This document shows positions 1-8,462 of a stretch of DNA of 38,675 bases, in pieces. The position numbers were made by a program, and so were the translations under genes. Source of the DNA: Williamsia sp. (GTDB taxonomy: Bacteria; Bacteroidota; Bacteroidia; Chitinophagales; Chitinophagaceae); assembly GCA_015069695.1 (NCBI GenBank), contig JADCRZ010000052.1, positions 1-38,675 of the forward strand, in the 5' to 3' direction. Positions within the stretch are counted from its first letter, which is position 1. Every line of letters starts with the position of its first letter. A model generated the notes under the pieces. That model did not search any database, had not been told where the DNA came from, and saw only the letters and a program-made list of their open reading frames with translations.

Positions 1-105
1 AGCTTTCAAGCAAACAGACCTATACTAAAACAGATCTGTATACAAAGCATCAACAAACAGGAACAAGCATACATAGGTTTTCATAAGACACATACGATTA
101 AAAAG

Positions 106-139
106 AAAAAGGCTGCCCCGTTTCGGGGCAGCCTTTTTT
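106..139 (-). terminator. Intrinsic terminator closing the SusC/SusD operon (bidirectional shape)
   Basis: A perfect stem pairs GGCTGCCCCG (111-120) with CGGGGCAGCC (124-133) around a TTT loop. It is flanked by an A-tract on the left and a T-tract on the right, so it can terminate transcription in either direction. It lies about 25 bases past the stop of the minus-strand lipoprotein gene, where the terminator of that operon is expected. It would also stop any plus-strand transcript entering from outside the window. Bases 1-105 show no gene, only a short palindrome ACAGATCTGT at 30-39. Confidence 0.85.
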
Positions 140-163
140 ATTCAAATTACAGACAGCTTGCCG

Positions 164-619
164 CTAACTGGTCTTCACCGTAACCGTGCGGATCAAATTC
201 AGCGTGTTCTGGTTTACGATCTCGTATTCAAGCCTGATGGAAGTGCCGGCTGCCTGACCTGTAGGGATGGTATAAGGAACCAGCAAGGTATCCAGCTTTT
301 TGAGATTGGAGTAGGCAGGTGCATACGGAATGGTTGTAACCTTGGTGCGTGCGCCACTTCCAACCGTGCTGTACAAGTTGATCTCTTTTACCGGCTCCTG
401 CGAAAAATACTGCAGCTCCGTACTGAATGTATAGCCTCCGTTCAGGTTGACCGTTCCCAGGTTTTTGTTGGTCGACATATCAACCAGGGTATTGGAAGAA
501 ACCGGATAAGAACCTTTGCCTGTCGGTACGGCATAATCACGGTTTATATCCTGCGATTTTTTACAGGCTGCTGCCAGCAGTCCTGTTGCTATGATCATAA
601 AGAAACCTATCTTTTTCAT
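164..619 (-). CDS. Small lipoprotein, last gene of the SusC/SusD operon
   Basis: This encodes a protein of about 151 residues that I do not recognise as a named family. It begins MKKIGFFM and has a short hydrophobic stretch ending in a lipobox LLAAAC followed by KK, so it should be lipidated and exported. The start at 619 puts this signal peptide at the N-terminus; an in-frame ATG at 652 would add 11 unlikely residues. The rest is beta-strand-like and Thr/Ser-rich, with no visible catalytic motif. It follows the SusD-like gene by 17 bases and precedes the terminator at 106-139. Small accessory surface lipoproteins often accompany SusCD pairs, where they help hold or process substrate. That role here is inferred from position only. 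Confidence 0.8.
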   Translation of the reverse strand: MKKIGFFMIIATGLLAAACKKSQDINRDYAVPTGKGSYPVSSNTLVDMSTNKNLGTVNLNGGYTFSTELQYFSQEPVKEINLYSTVGSGARTKVTTIPYAPAYSNLKKLDTLLVPYTIPTGQAAGTSIRLEYEIVNQNTLNLIRTVTVKTS

Positions 620-636
620 GGTAGTAATTTTCAGGT

Positions 637-2106
637 TTATTGATCCCACCAAACTTTTGCGTTGAGGGCCTGTATGGCATCTTTTACATTTGGATTGCGG
701 TTTACTTCATCCAGCGGAAAGCCGGAGCGACGGATGAACTGTCCACCCATAGCCGGGTCCTGGCCGAGCGGCAAGGCCATTCCCCTGAACAGGGCCGGAT
801 TGTAATCATAGCGCCGCACATCCACCCATGCTTCCGGATGCAGGTAAAGCGCAATCTGCTTCTCGCGCAGTATCAGTTCCAGCGTGAGTTTGGAAGAACC
901 GACTGCCACCTGCGGATGGGAGGTATCTGCCGCAATGCTCGCGGCGGGCACACCCAACTTTTGCATGTTGGCAACAATGCCTGCGATATAGGCACTGTAA
1001 GCTGCCTGCGTTGAACCCACCGAAGTTGCCGTTCCGCCATTGGCCAAAAATCTTGCCTCAGCTTCCAGCAGTTTTTGCTCGGCATACGTAGCCATCAGCA
1101 CAGGCGAGTTGGATTTGGCAAAATAAGTATTGCTTGATAAATCGGTCGTATTACCTGTATTACCTGCACCATTTTGCAACCCGGTATAAGCCGCATTGGT
1201 TTTCTTATCCATCAGGAAGGGAAGTCTTGGATCAACCAGTCCCGGATAAGCAGTGCCATTCAAAGCGTCTACAAAGCGCTTGGATGGGGCGATATAATAA
1301 TTACCTGTCGTTAACTTCACCGCGATATTTGAATACCAGGGGTTCAGGTTTTTGTCGTTGTATACCAGCTGGCAATCTTTTGAGTTGTCGGGGTAAGCAC
1401 CTGCAGACAGGGAGGCCAGGGCTGCATTGGCTGCAGCAACCGCCCCTTTTTTCGTCAGGTGCATCGACAGCCTGGCTTTTAAGAAATTGGCCGTTTGCCG
1501 CCAGGCATTCATATCGCCTGCATAGATCAGGTCGTCGCTGGCCGGTTTGAGGGTAGCAGGATTGGCCTGCTGCGATTCAAGAATGGCACTGTCGAGATAT
1601 TTCTGCATCAACGGATAAAGGATTTCCTGTTTATCGTAATGCGGGTACAGCACAACCGGGGCCTGGAATGCTTCGCTAAAAGGCACATCGCCATACGTAT
1701 CAGTAGCAAGCGAAAGGTTCATCACCAGCAGGATCCTTCCGATCGCTGTATAAAAAGGCGATCCCAGTGCTTTTGCCTGATCAATCAACAGCTTGCCGTT
1801 GGTAAGCGCATTCTGATACAAACCGGTATAGGCCACGCCCATGCGCACATCCCGGTTCTGGTCGTCTGTAAGCGGTCCACCCTGGTAAGAAGCCATCTGC
1901 TGACTGAACAAGCTGGTGGTATAGGCAACCTGAAAATGATTGGACGAGGTGTAATACTCTACTGCCGGCAGCAAGGTGTTCAGCGTAACCGTGCTGGGGC
2001 GGTTGGGATTGATATTTACGTTGCCACTCTCCACAAATTTCTTACAACCGGCGGCCAGGGCCAGCATACAAATGAGGGTGGTATAGTAAAGTGTTCTTTT
2101 TTGCAT
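637..2106 (-). CDS. SusD/RagB-like outer-membrane lipoprotein (SusD-like_2 type)
   Basis: This protein of about 489 residues is the surface lid/binding partner of the SusC channel encoded just upstream. It starts MQKRTLYY with a signal peptide ending in the lipobox ALAAGC-KK. The start at 2106 lies 10 bases after the SusC stop; the alternative ATG at 2130 would overlap SusC and add eight residues before the signal peptide. An N-terminal half with the pattern ATDTYGDVPFSEAF followed by a Tyr-rich stretch and 'LYPLMQKYLDSAI' is characteristic of the SusD-like_2 branch (PF12771), which is alpha-helical with TPR-like repeats. The C-terminus has the conserved WVDVRRYDYN region. In related systems SusD-like lipoproteins bind glycans or peptides. 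The nearby peptidase favours peptides here, by inference. Confidence 0.93.
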   Translation of the reverse strand: MQKRTLYYTTLICMLALAAGCKKFVESGNVNINPNRPSTVTLNTLLPAVEYYTSSNHFQVAYTTSLFSQQMASYQGGPLTDDQNRDVRMGVAYTGLYQNALTNGKLLIDQAKALGSPFYTAIGRILLVMNLSLATDTYGDVPFSEAFQAPVVLYPHYDKQEILYPLMQKYLDSAILESQQANPATLKPASDDLIYAGDMNAWRQTANFLKARLSMHLTKKGAVAAANAALASLSAGAYPDNSKDCQLVYNDKNLNPWYSNIAVKLTTGNYYIAPSKRFVDALNGTAYPGLVDPRLPFLMDKKTNAAYTGLQNGAGNTGNTTDLSSNTYFAKSNSPVLMATYAEQKLLEAEARFLANGGTATSVGSTQAAYSAYIAGIVANMQKLGVPAASIAADTSHPQVAVGSSKLTLELILREKQIALYLHPEAWVDVRRYDYNPALFRGMALPLGQDPAMGGQFIRRSGFPLDEVNRNPNVKDAIQALNAKVWWDQ

Positions 2107-2116
2107 AAAGAGGCTT

Positions 2117-5100
2117 TTAGAAGTTTGCATTGAGGGTAAAAATCACAGAGCTGTAATTCGGGATGTTGCTGCCCGTATAGCCATACACGTTATACCCCGC
2201 GCTGTATGCCGTCGACTGCGGATCGTATCCTTTGTAGGGCGTCCACAAGATAAAATTACTGGCTGTCACATTCAGGTTCACACCCTGGATGAACTTGGCT
2301 CCGTTCAGCCACCGCTTTGGCAGGTCATAAGCAAGGCTTACATTGCGCAGCCGCAGCCAGCTTGCGTCCTGCAGAATAACATCGGTGATGTTGTTGAACA
2401 AATTGGGATTGCGATAGAAATTATGATCCAGGTAAACAGGAATGTCGTTGGGCTTGCCATCGGAGGCTTTTACGCCTTTGAACACAACCTGTACATACCG
2501 GTTTTCTGTAATTTTCAGTACGCCGTTGCGGATAGAATTCCTCATGGTAACATCAAATACATCACCTCCTTTTTTATATTCAAGCAGGCCCGACAGCGTA
2601 AAGCCCTTCCAGGTGAAGCTGTTGTTGATACTGCCTGTCCAGTCAGGAAAAGCATTGCCGGCCTTTACAAAAGAAGGGGTATAATCCGGGTAACCCTGCG
2701 CATTGATGACCAGGTTGCCGCCTGCATCCCGTTTGTATGCAGTACCATACAGATCACCGGCAGAACCGCCTACTACCAGTTTGTTGGAAATACGGAATTC
2801 ATCGTAAAATACAATCTCATTGATGCCCTGCTTGATAGAAAGCACCTTGCTCCGGTTGGCCGACCAGTTTACATTTACGTTCCAGGTAAAATCAGGCCCC
2901 TTCACCGGTGAGCCATACAGCTGTACTTCCATGCCCTTGTTTTCGATAGAACCGGCATTGGTCAGGTACGTGCTGTAGCCGCTTGTGTATGCAATGGGTA
3001 CAGGAATGATCTGGTCGATGTTCTTGCTCTTATACAACGACACATCGAGGTTGAGCCGGTCGTGCAGAAAATGCAGCTCCGTACCGATCTCTGCTGTTTG
3101 CTGTTTCTCCGGCTTCAATCCCGGATCGGCGTATTCCGTTGAGCGGGAAAAACCAGGAATGCTGCCAAACGGAAAGCCGGTAACAGAAGTATAATAAGGC
3201 CCGTTGCTGTAAGGCGGCGCATCCTTGCCCACCTGTGAATAAGAAAGCCGCAGCTTTCCATAATTGAGCACATTGCCTGAAATATGATGCAGGTCGGTAA
3301 ATACATAGCTTAAGCTGGCAGAAGGATAAAAGAAAGAATTGTTGCCCTTTGGCAGCGTTGAGCTCCAGTCGTTGCGGCCCGTGATCTCTGCATACAGGGC
3401 ATTGCGGAAACCGACTTTTATATCACCAAACACACCGGTGTACTTTCTTCTTGTAGTCGTGCGGGAATCGTAGAGGTTGGCGGTATTGCTCAGGTCGTAA
3501 AAGCCGGGCAGGGCAAAGGTTTCACCCCTTGCGCCCACTACATCCTGGTAAAGGTTTTCAGATGTGTTCCCTACCAGAACGGTGTAGTCGAAGTCTTCAT
3601 TGAACTTATCCTGGTAAGTAAGGAACAGGTTGGAGCTGATATTTCTGTAAGTGATCCGGTCTTCAGCAATAAAGCCCCTCACGCCCGCTGCCAGATCAAG
3701 CGTGGTGGGATCGCCGGGGTACCGGGGGCCGGGCACGATGCGGGTCCGGTTGTCTGCATAAAAATCAGCCCCCAGCTTTGCATCCAGCTTGAGTTTGGGT
3801 ATGATGGTATAGGTAAAGCCGATATTGCCTACCGTACGCAGCAGCCTGCTGCGTTGCTGGCTGTAGTGAGCTACATAGATCGGGTTGTCGATCACGCCGG
3901 GTGAAAATACTTTCATGCTGCCATCCGGATAGATATAGTCGTTGACATCAAAGGTGGGCGAATAATAAGAAAGGGCCGTCATAAATCCTTTGTCGCCTGC
4001 CGAGGGAGCGGTGTTTTTCGAGCTGGTAACCGTGGCAGAGGCGTTTACGCTGACCTTGTCTGATACCTGGCTGGTACCTGACAACTTGAACGTATAACGG
4101 TCGTACCGGGAAGCAGGAACGATCCCTTTTTGATTCAGGGAAGAAAAAGAGCTGTAGTAGGTTGTCCGGTTGCTGCCACCTTGCACAGTAACGGCGTTGT
4201 TCACACGCAGTCCGCGGTCGAAGGCATTTTTAAAATTGTAGTACACCGGGTCGTTGGCGGTGCGCAGCGGACCAAAGGTCTGGAAGCGGTTGGGAGAGCC
4301 ATCGGTGTTGAAAGAAAGCCTGCCCTGCTGGCCTTCGCGGTACTTGGTCTGGATCTCCGGGTATTTTGTCACTTCATCTACCCCCACCGAACTGTTGAGG
4401 GAAACCGACATCTTACCAGATAAACCCTTTTTGGTAGTAATGATCAGCACGCCATTGGCAGCCCGCAAGCCATACAGGGCCGTAGCGCCTGCGCCTTTCA
4501 GTACAGAGATAGACTCAATGTCTTCCGGGTTGATGTCCAGTCCCCGGTTGGCAAAAGCAAACTGGTCGCGGCTGGCGGCCTGGTTGGCATTGGTACCTGT
4601 GCTGGGCAATACATTGCCGGTGATGGTGCTGTTATCAATCGGCAATCCATCAATGATGATCAGGGGCTGGTTATTGGCATTGGGACTTAAAGACGACAAT
4701 CCCCTGATCACAATATCGGTTCCTGATCCTGGCGCGCCTCCGGTAGAGGTGATGTTAACGCCGCTTACCTTGCCCTGCAATCCATTGATAAAGCTGTTTT
4801 CCCTCCCTTGCTGCAACTGCTGTGCAGATACCTCCTGCACATTATACCCCAGGGTGCGTTTGCGTTGCTTGATGCCAAAGGCACCGGTCACCACTACTTC
4901 CGCCAGGCTGTTGTTGCCGGCCAGGGTAACGGTATAGCTTGCCGCCGACCCGATGCTGATGTCCTGCGACTGAAACCCGGTAGAAGAAACTTCCAGTACC
5001 GCATTGTTGCCGGGCACGGTGATCGAGAAATTTCCATTCTCGTCTGCAGACACACCTTTGTTGCTGCCTTTAATGATCACAGTGGCGGCCGGAACCGGTT

Positions 5101-5206
5101 GCCCGGCCTGGTTGACGATCCTGCCGGAAACGGCACGGCCCTGGCCGAGCAGCCAACCAGGTAAAAGCGTACAAAATAACAGAACAACGTAGAGATTTCT
5201 TTTCAT
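2117..5206 (-). CDS. SusC/RagA-family TonB-linked outer-membrane importer
   Basis: This 1029-residue TonB-dependent transporter forms the outer-membrane barrel of a SusCD importer. It has a signal peptide (MKRNLYVVLLF... to about residue 22), then an N-terminal carboxypeptidase-regulatory-like domain (VSGRIVNQAGQPVPAATV, about residues 25-100), a plug domain (about 105-260, with GLSSLSPNANNQPLIIIDG and the DIESISVLKGAGATALYG motif), and a large barrel ending in a terminal Phe (TLNANF). The SusD partner follows after 10 bases. The gene sits 111 bases downstream of a secreted S9 peptidase, separated by a hairpin that may damp read-through (5252-5281). No ECF sigma/anti-sigma pair or hybrid two-component regulator is visible nearby. 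Energy would come from TonB-ExbBD encoded elsewhere. Substrate is not readable from sequence; peptides are suggested by the neighbours. Confidence 0.95.
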   Translation of the reverse strand: MKRNLYVVLLFCTLLPGWLLGQGRAVSGRIVNQAGQPVPAATVIIKGSNKGVSADENGNFSITVPGNNAVLEVSSTGFQSQDISIGSAASYTVTLAGNNSLAEVVVTGAFGIKQRKRTLGYNVQEVSAQQLQQGRENSFINGLQGKVSGVNITSTGGAPGSGTDIVIRGLSSLSPNANNQPLIIIDGLPIDNSTITGNVLPSTGTNANQAASRDQFAFANRGLDINPEDIESISVLKGAGATALYGLRAANGVLIITTKKGLSGKMSVSLNSSVGVDEVTKYPEIQTKYREGQQGRLSFNTDGSPNRFQTFGPLRTANDPVYYNFKNAFDRGLRVNNAVTVQGGSNRTTYYSSFSSLNQKGIVPASRYDRYTFKLSGTSQVSDKVSVNASATVTSSKNTAPSAGDKGFMTALSYYSPTFDVNDYIYPDGSMKVFSPGVIDNPIYVAHYSQQRSRLLRTVGNIGFTYTIIPKLKLDAKLGADFYADNRTRIVPGPRYPGDPTTLDLAAGVRGFIAEDRITYRNISSNLFLTYQDKFNEDFDYTVLVGNTSENLYQDVVGARGETFALPGFYDLSNTANLYDSRTTTRRKYTGVFGDIKVGFRNALYAEITGRNDWSSTLPKGNNSFFYPSASLSYVFTDLHHISGNVLNYGKLRLSYSQVGKDAPPYSNGPYYTSVTGFPFGSIPGFSRSTEYADPGLKPEKQQTAEIGTELHFLHDRLNLDVSLYKSKNIDQIIPVPIAYTSGYSTYLTNAGSIENKGMEVQLYGSPVKGPDFTWNVNVNWSANRSKVLSIKQGINEIVFYDEFRISNKLVVGGSAGDLYGTAYKRDAGGNLVINAQGYPDYTPSFVKAGNAFPDWTGSINNSFTWKGFTLSGLLEYKKGGDVFDVTMRNSIRNGVLKITENRYVQVVFKGVKASDGKPNDIPVYLDHNFYRNPNLFNNITDVILQDASWLRLRNVSLAYDLPKRWLNGAKFIQGVNLNVTASNFILWTPYKGYDPQSTAYSAGYNVYGYTGSNIPNYSSVIFTLNANF

Positions 5207-5251
5207 GGATCTTTATTTTAAAGTGCTTTACAATCCGCAAAAACAAAGGCC

Positions 5252-5281
5252 GGCCTGGCATACCAACGGGGCAGCCAGGCC
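5252..5281 (-). terminator. Hairpin between S9 peptidase and SusC, possible attenuator
   Basis: The arms GGCCTGGC (5252-5259) and GCCAGGCC (5274-5281) pair perfectly. On the minus strand the stem is followed by GGCC and then TTTGTTTTTG, so the T-tract is interrupted and offset. This may be a weak terminator or an RNA-processing hairpin that sets the SusC level relative to the peptidase, or it may be chance in GC-rich spacer. Confidence 0.35.
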
Positions 5282-5317
5282 TGTTTAACAAGCTTATTCC
5301 AAGAACATTTTTCAGGC

Positions 5318-8113
5318 TTACATGCCTGCTTTCTGTGCCATTTCTTTTTCTCTCTGGTGCATTTTATCTTGATAAGGGACCCCTTCCGTGATCCATTTTT
5401 CTCCGGGTTTTCCCAACAGGTAGTAATCAAAAAATTCTTTTTGCCTGCGCTGGTAATCGATCTGGTCTTCCTTCTTTGTGAAGCCGTGGTTTTCGTCGGC
5501 ATACACCAGGAGGATCATGGGCTTTTGCATGCGGCGCATGGTGCTGTACATTTCAATGCCCTGGTGCCAGTCTACCGCACCATCCTTGTCACCAAAAGTA
5601 ACCAGCAGCGGCGTGTTGATCTTGGCTGCATTGAACATGGGAGAATTGCGGATATGGTCTTCCATCCTTTCATACCAGGGTCCGTCAAAGCGGCCCTGGC
5701 TTGTTTCAAAAATCTTGGAATCCGGTGTACCGGTGTTCCAGTAAATCGAGTTCGACATGCTGATCATGTTGGTCAGTGGCGCACCCGCTATGGCAGCTTT
5801 GAACAAATCTGTTTGGGTGATGATAAACGAAGTTTGATAAGCACCCCAGCTGTGGCCCATGATGCCGATCCTGTCCTTGTCGATCATACCTGTTTTGACC
5901 ACTTCTTCTACTGCCGGTATTACACAGTTGGCCGCACTCATGCCGGGATCATTTATTTCATACACGATGTCAGGTCTGAAAACAAAATAGCCGTTGGAGG
6001 TGAAGTTGGTGGTATTGTATGGCGAACGGCGGGATGGCGTAACATACCCATGTACTGAGTTAGACAGGATTTCGTAGATATACACGATCATCGGATACTT
6101 TTTACCCGGCTCGTAGTTTGCCGGATAGAAAAGGGCGCCCTGCAGCTTTTTTCCTTTTTTGTTGGTAAAGCCGATCAGCTCGCTCTTGCCCCAGTAATAA
6201 TCTTTTTGCTGCAGATTGGTTTCTGCAACCAGCTTTTCATCCTTGAAATCATTGCTTGCATACAGCGCGGGCGATTTGTTATAATCCTGCTTTACATACA
6301 GGAATGCATTGGCATCTTTTGCCTTTACCAGCCGGTTTACCTGCAAGTCTTCCCACACCAGTTTTTCAACCTTGCCTTTGTTCATCCTGTAGTAACCAAA
6401 CTTTTTTGTCTTGTCGCCGTAAGCGGTCAGGAAGATGGGCTTGCTGTCATCTATAAACGGATCTTCTGTATCCAGGCGGGTTACCCGGAAAACGGTTTCA
6501 TCTTTTTCACCGTCGGTTAATTTTCTGGCGCCTGAGCCGTCCGGGTTTACGGCCCATACATTGTATTCATCATACAGCAAAAGTTCTTTGTCGTTCTTTA
6601 ACCAGCCGCCACCGCCTACAGCTGGGCGACTGGCAGGATGGTCGTCCCGCACATCCCAAAAAGCGGTTTTGACACCTTCGGTGAGATTGGTATTTTTTCC
6701 GGTGGCTACATTGTAGCTCCACCAGTTCTTGTCTTTGAAATAAACAAAATACTTACCGTCAGGAGAAGATTGCGGGAAGTTGAAGAACCCCTGCATGGCT
6801 TTTTCAAACACCAGTTTTTCTTCGCCGGTTTTTACATTTACCAGGTAAGCATCTGCATAATCTTCTTTAAATGAAGGCCGGTATTTTTTATCTGTGTAAA
6901 TCAGGACCCATTTCTGGTTGCCGTTGATGACAGCGTTGGGTGTCAGTTCTTTCGCCAGCCGGAAGAAGGCATTGTTGTCCAGGTTCCAGGCGCTTAAGAA
7001 ACTGGATATGGTATCCTGGCTATAGGTAATGCGCTGGCGGGGTTGTATTTCCGGGTCTTTCCAGTGCCATACGTCAACAGGCGCCAGTTTATCTACCGGG
7101 CCCTTTTTGGCCAGGGCCCTGGTAGAGTCTATCCGGATCGAATCTTTTTTTGTAAGTGAATCACCCGGTTTTTTGTCTTCCTTTTTTGCCAGCGGATTGG
7201 CCGTCCATGTCTTCAGGCCAAAGAAGACCGTTGTCATGTCGTTGCTAAGCGTAAGTGCCGAACCTGTGTAGATGCGCATGCCGGCCGGAAAGCCTTTGGC
7301 TGTTTGCGGGTCCAGTACTTTCAGGGCAGGCGTCTTATACAGATTGGTATAGGTGTATACCATGGCATTGTCTTCCTCAAATCCATCTTTGCGGTAGCTG
7401 CGGTAAAAAGCAAGTCCATCACCTTCTTTCTGCCAGTTTAATCTGGAGAATTTTGTTGTATCACTGGCAATTACTTTGATGGTATTGGTGGAAAGATTGT
7501 AAAGCTCTACCGTATTGCCTGCACTGTTGGCAGCTTCTATGATATAGGCCAGGTAATCGCTTTTTTTGTTGAAAGAAAATTCGGTCACATTGCCGATCGT
7601 GCGGGTGGTGCCATCTTGTAAATTTTTTACCAGCAATACGGATCCCCGGTCCCGGCTTTCCCTTGCGGGCGCCAGATAAACCGCGAGGTATTTCCCGTTG
7701 CGGGAGAACCCAAAGTGGTTGATATTCTGCACCACTTCTTTTTTGCCTGTTGCCAGGTTGAGAAGCCCCATTTTAGATTCGATGGGCTTTGACTGATCGC
7801 GCAGTTTTTCTGCATCTTTAAACGGGAGGCCAATGCGGTAAGCGATCCATTGATTGTCGCGGGAGAACTCAGGATTTCCCGCAAATTCCAGCTTGTAGGC
7901 TTTACCGGTTGAACGGTTGTTTACGTACAGTGTATCGTTGTCTTCCTGCACGGTGATCTGGTAAGCCAGCCAGTTGCCATCCGGCGAAAGGTCAGCAGCG
8001 CCTATGCTCTGCCATTTACCGTAATCTTCCTGTGTCAGATATTTTTTTTGTTGACCTTTTACAACAGAAACAAGCAGGAGTATGCCGGTAAGCAGGCAGA
8101 TAGTGCGGTTCAT
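5318..8113 (-). CDS. Secreted S9-family prolyl oligopeptidase-type serine peptidase
   Basis: This 931-residue protein has a cleavable signal peptide (MNRTICLLTGILLLVSVVKG), an N-terminal beta-propeller-like region with repeated LSPDGNWLAY/FSRNGKYLAV blades, and a C-terminal alpha/beta-hydrolase domain. The catalytic triad is readable: Ser755 in GHSWGAYQ, Asp844 in GDKDGAV and His876 in DENHGF. Such enzymes cleave short peptides, often after Pro or as dipeptidyl peptidases, in the periplasm or at the cell surface. A Lys/Asp-rich insert occupies about residues 305-345 in the propeller. The gene sits ahead of SusC and SusD on the same strand, which suggests that it trims peptides that are then, or have been, imported. 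The start at 8113 places the signal peptide at the N-terminus. The exact specificity cannot be read here. Confidence 0.93.
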   Translation of the reverse strand: MNRTICLLTGILLLVSVVKGQQKKYLTQEDYGKWQSIGAADLSPDGNWLAYQITVQEDNDTLYVNNRSTGKAYKLEFAGNPEFSRDNQWIAYRIGLPFKDAEKLRDQSKPIESKMGLLNLATGKKEVVQNINHFGFSRNGKYLAVYLAPARESRDRGSVLLVKNLQDGTTRTIGNVTEFSFNKKSDYLAYIIEAANSAGNTVELYNLSTNTIKVIASDTTKFSRLNWQKEGDGLAFYRSYRKDGFEEDNAMVYTYTNLYKTPALKVLDPQTAKGFPAGMRIYTGSALTLSNDMTTVFFGLKTWTANPLAKKEDKKPGDSLTKKDSIRIDSTRALAKKGPVDKLAPVDVWHWKDPEIQPRQRITYSQDTISSFLSAWNLDNNAFFRLAKELTPNAVINGNQKWVLIYTDKKYRPSFKEDYADAYLVNVKTGEEKLVFEKAMQGFFNFPQSSPDGKYFVYFKDKNWWSYNVATGKNTNLTEGVKTAFWDVRDDHPASRPAVGGGGWLKNDKELLLYDEYNVWAVNPDGSGARKLTDGEKDETVFRVTRLDTEDPFIDDSKPIFLTAYGDKTKKFGYYRMNKGKVEKLVWEDLQVNRLVKAKDANAFLYVKQDYNKSPALYASNDFKDEKLVAETNLQQKDYYWGKSELIGFTNKKGKKLQGALFYPANYEPGKKYPMIVYIYEILSNSVHGYVTPSRRSPYNTTNFTSNGYFVFRPDIVYEINDPGMSAANCVIPAVEEVVKTGMIDKDRIGIMGHSWGAYQTSFIITQTDLFKAAIAGAPLTNMISMSNSIYWNTGTPDSKIFETSQGRFDGPWYERMEDHIRNSPMFNAAKINTPLLVTFGDKDGAVDWHQGIEMYSTMRRMQKPMILLVYADENHGFTKKEDQIDYQRRQKEFFDYYLLGKPGEKWITEGVPYQDKMHQREKEMAQKAGM

Positions 8114-8129
8114 AGCAGGTTAATTTCAA

Positions 8130-8148
8130 GTAAAATAAAAAATTTTAC
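8130..8148. promoter_or_regulatory. AT-rich inverted repeat just upstream of the S9 peptidase gene
   Basis: GTAAAAT (8130-8136), a five-A spacer and ATTTTAC (8142-8148) form a perfect inverted repeat 16 bases before the start codon. It could be an operator or a 5' leader hairpin. AT-rich palindromes also arise by chance. No TAnnTTTG box was found upstream of this gene. Confidence 0.25.
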
Positions 8149-8233
8149 GCAATAAAACAGACCACTATAAACAAAACGAAAGAGAAACTTGGTACAGGAA
8201 GGATGAAAGAAGAGAAGAAGGAGATTGGGTTGG

Positions 8234-8443
8234 TTACAAGGCTTTGATAGAACCTTTTACTTCTGCGATTACTTTGTTTCCCATGTAATGGGCGGGCACG
8301 TATTGTATTTTGTCCTGCGCACTTATATACACCACGATGTATTCGTGGCCGTCTTTTTCTTTTATGCCCGTACCCATGATGCCTTCATAGCGGGCTTTCA
8401 AACTTTCAAACAGCTGCCGTTTGGCATGTGTAATATTCTCCAT
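8234..8443 (-). CDS. 69-residue protein resembling the N-terminal domain of the adjacent trypsin-fold protease
   Basis: This is a soluble small protein without signal peptide or membrane segment. Its core reads GIMGTGIKEKDGHEYIVVYI, then a spacer and a VP...VIAEVKGSIKAL ending. The same order (G-V/T-G-I, a hydrophobic strand of six to seven residues, then I-[KR]-x-L) occurs at about residues 57-110 of the protease encoded 19 bases upstream. From memory, bacterial Nal1-like trypsin-fold proteins carry just this kind of N-terminal domain, with GVGIG...VVVYV...GVPTDVVEVG patterns. So this looks like a stand-alone copy of a protease pro- or regulatory domain. Whether it inhibits, folds or recruits substrate for the protease is unknown. 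The spacing implies co-transcription and coupled translation with the protease. Confidence 0.8.
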   Translation of the reverse strand: MENITHAKRQLFESLKARYEGIMGTGIKEKDGHEYIVVYISAQDKIQYVPAHYMGNKVIAEVKGSIKAL

Positions 8444-8462
8444 GATCTTAAATTACATGGTT

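Noticed and set aside
5357-6058. Open frame on the plus strand (233 codons)
   Set aside because: It is antisense to the catalytic domain of the S9 peptidase.
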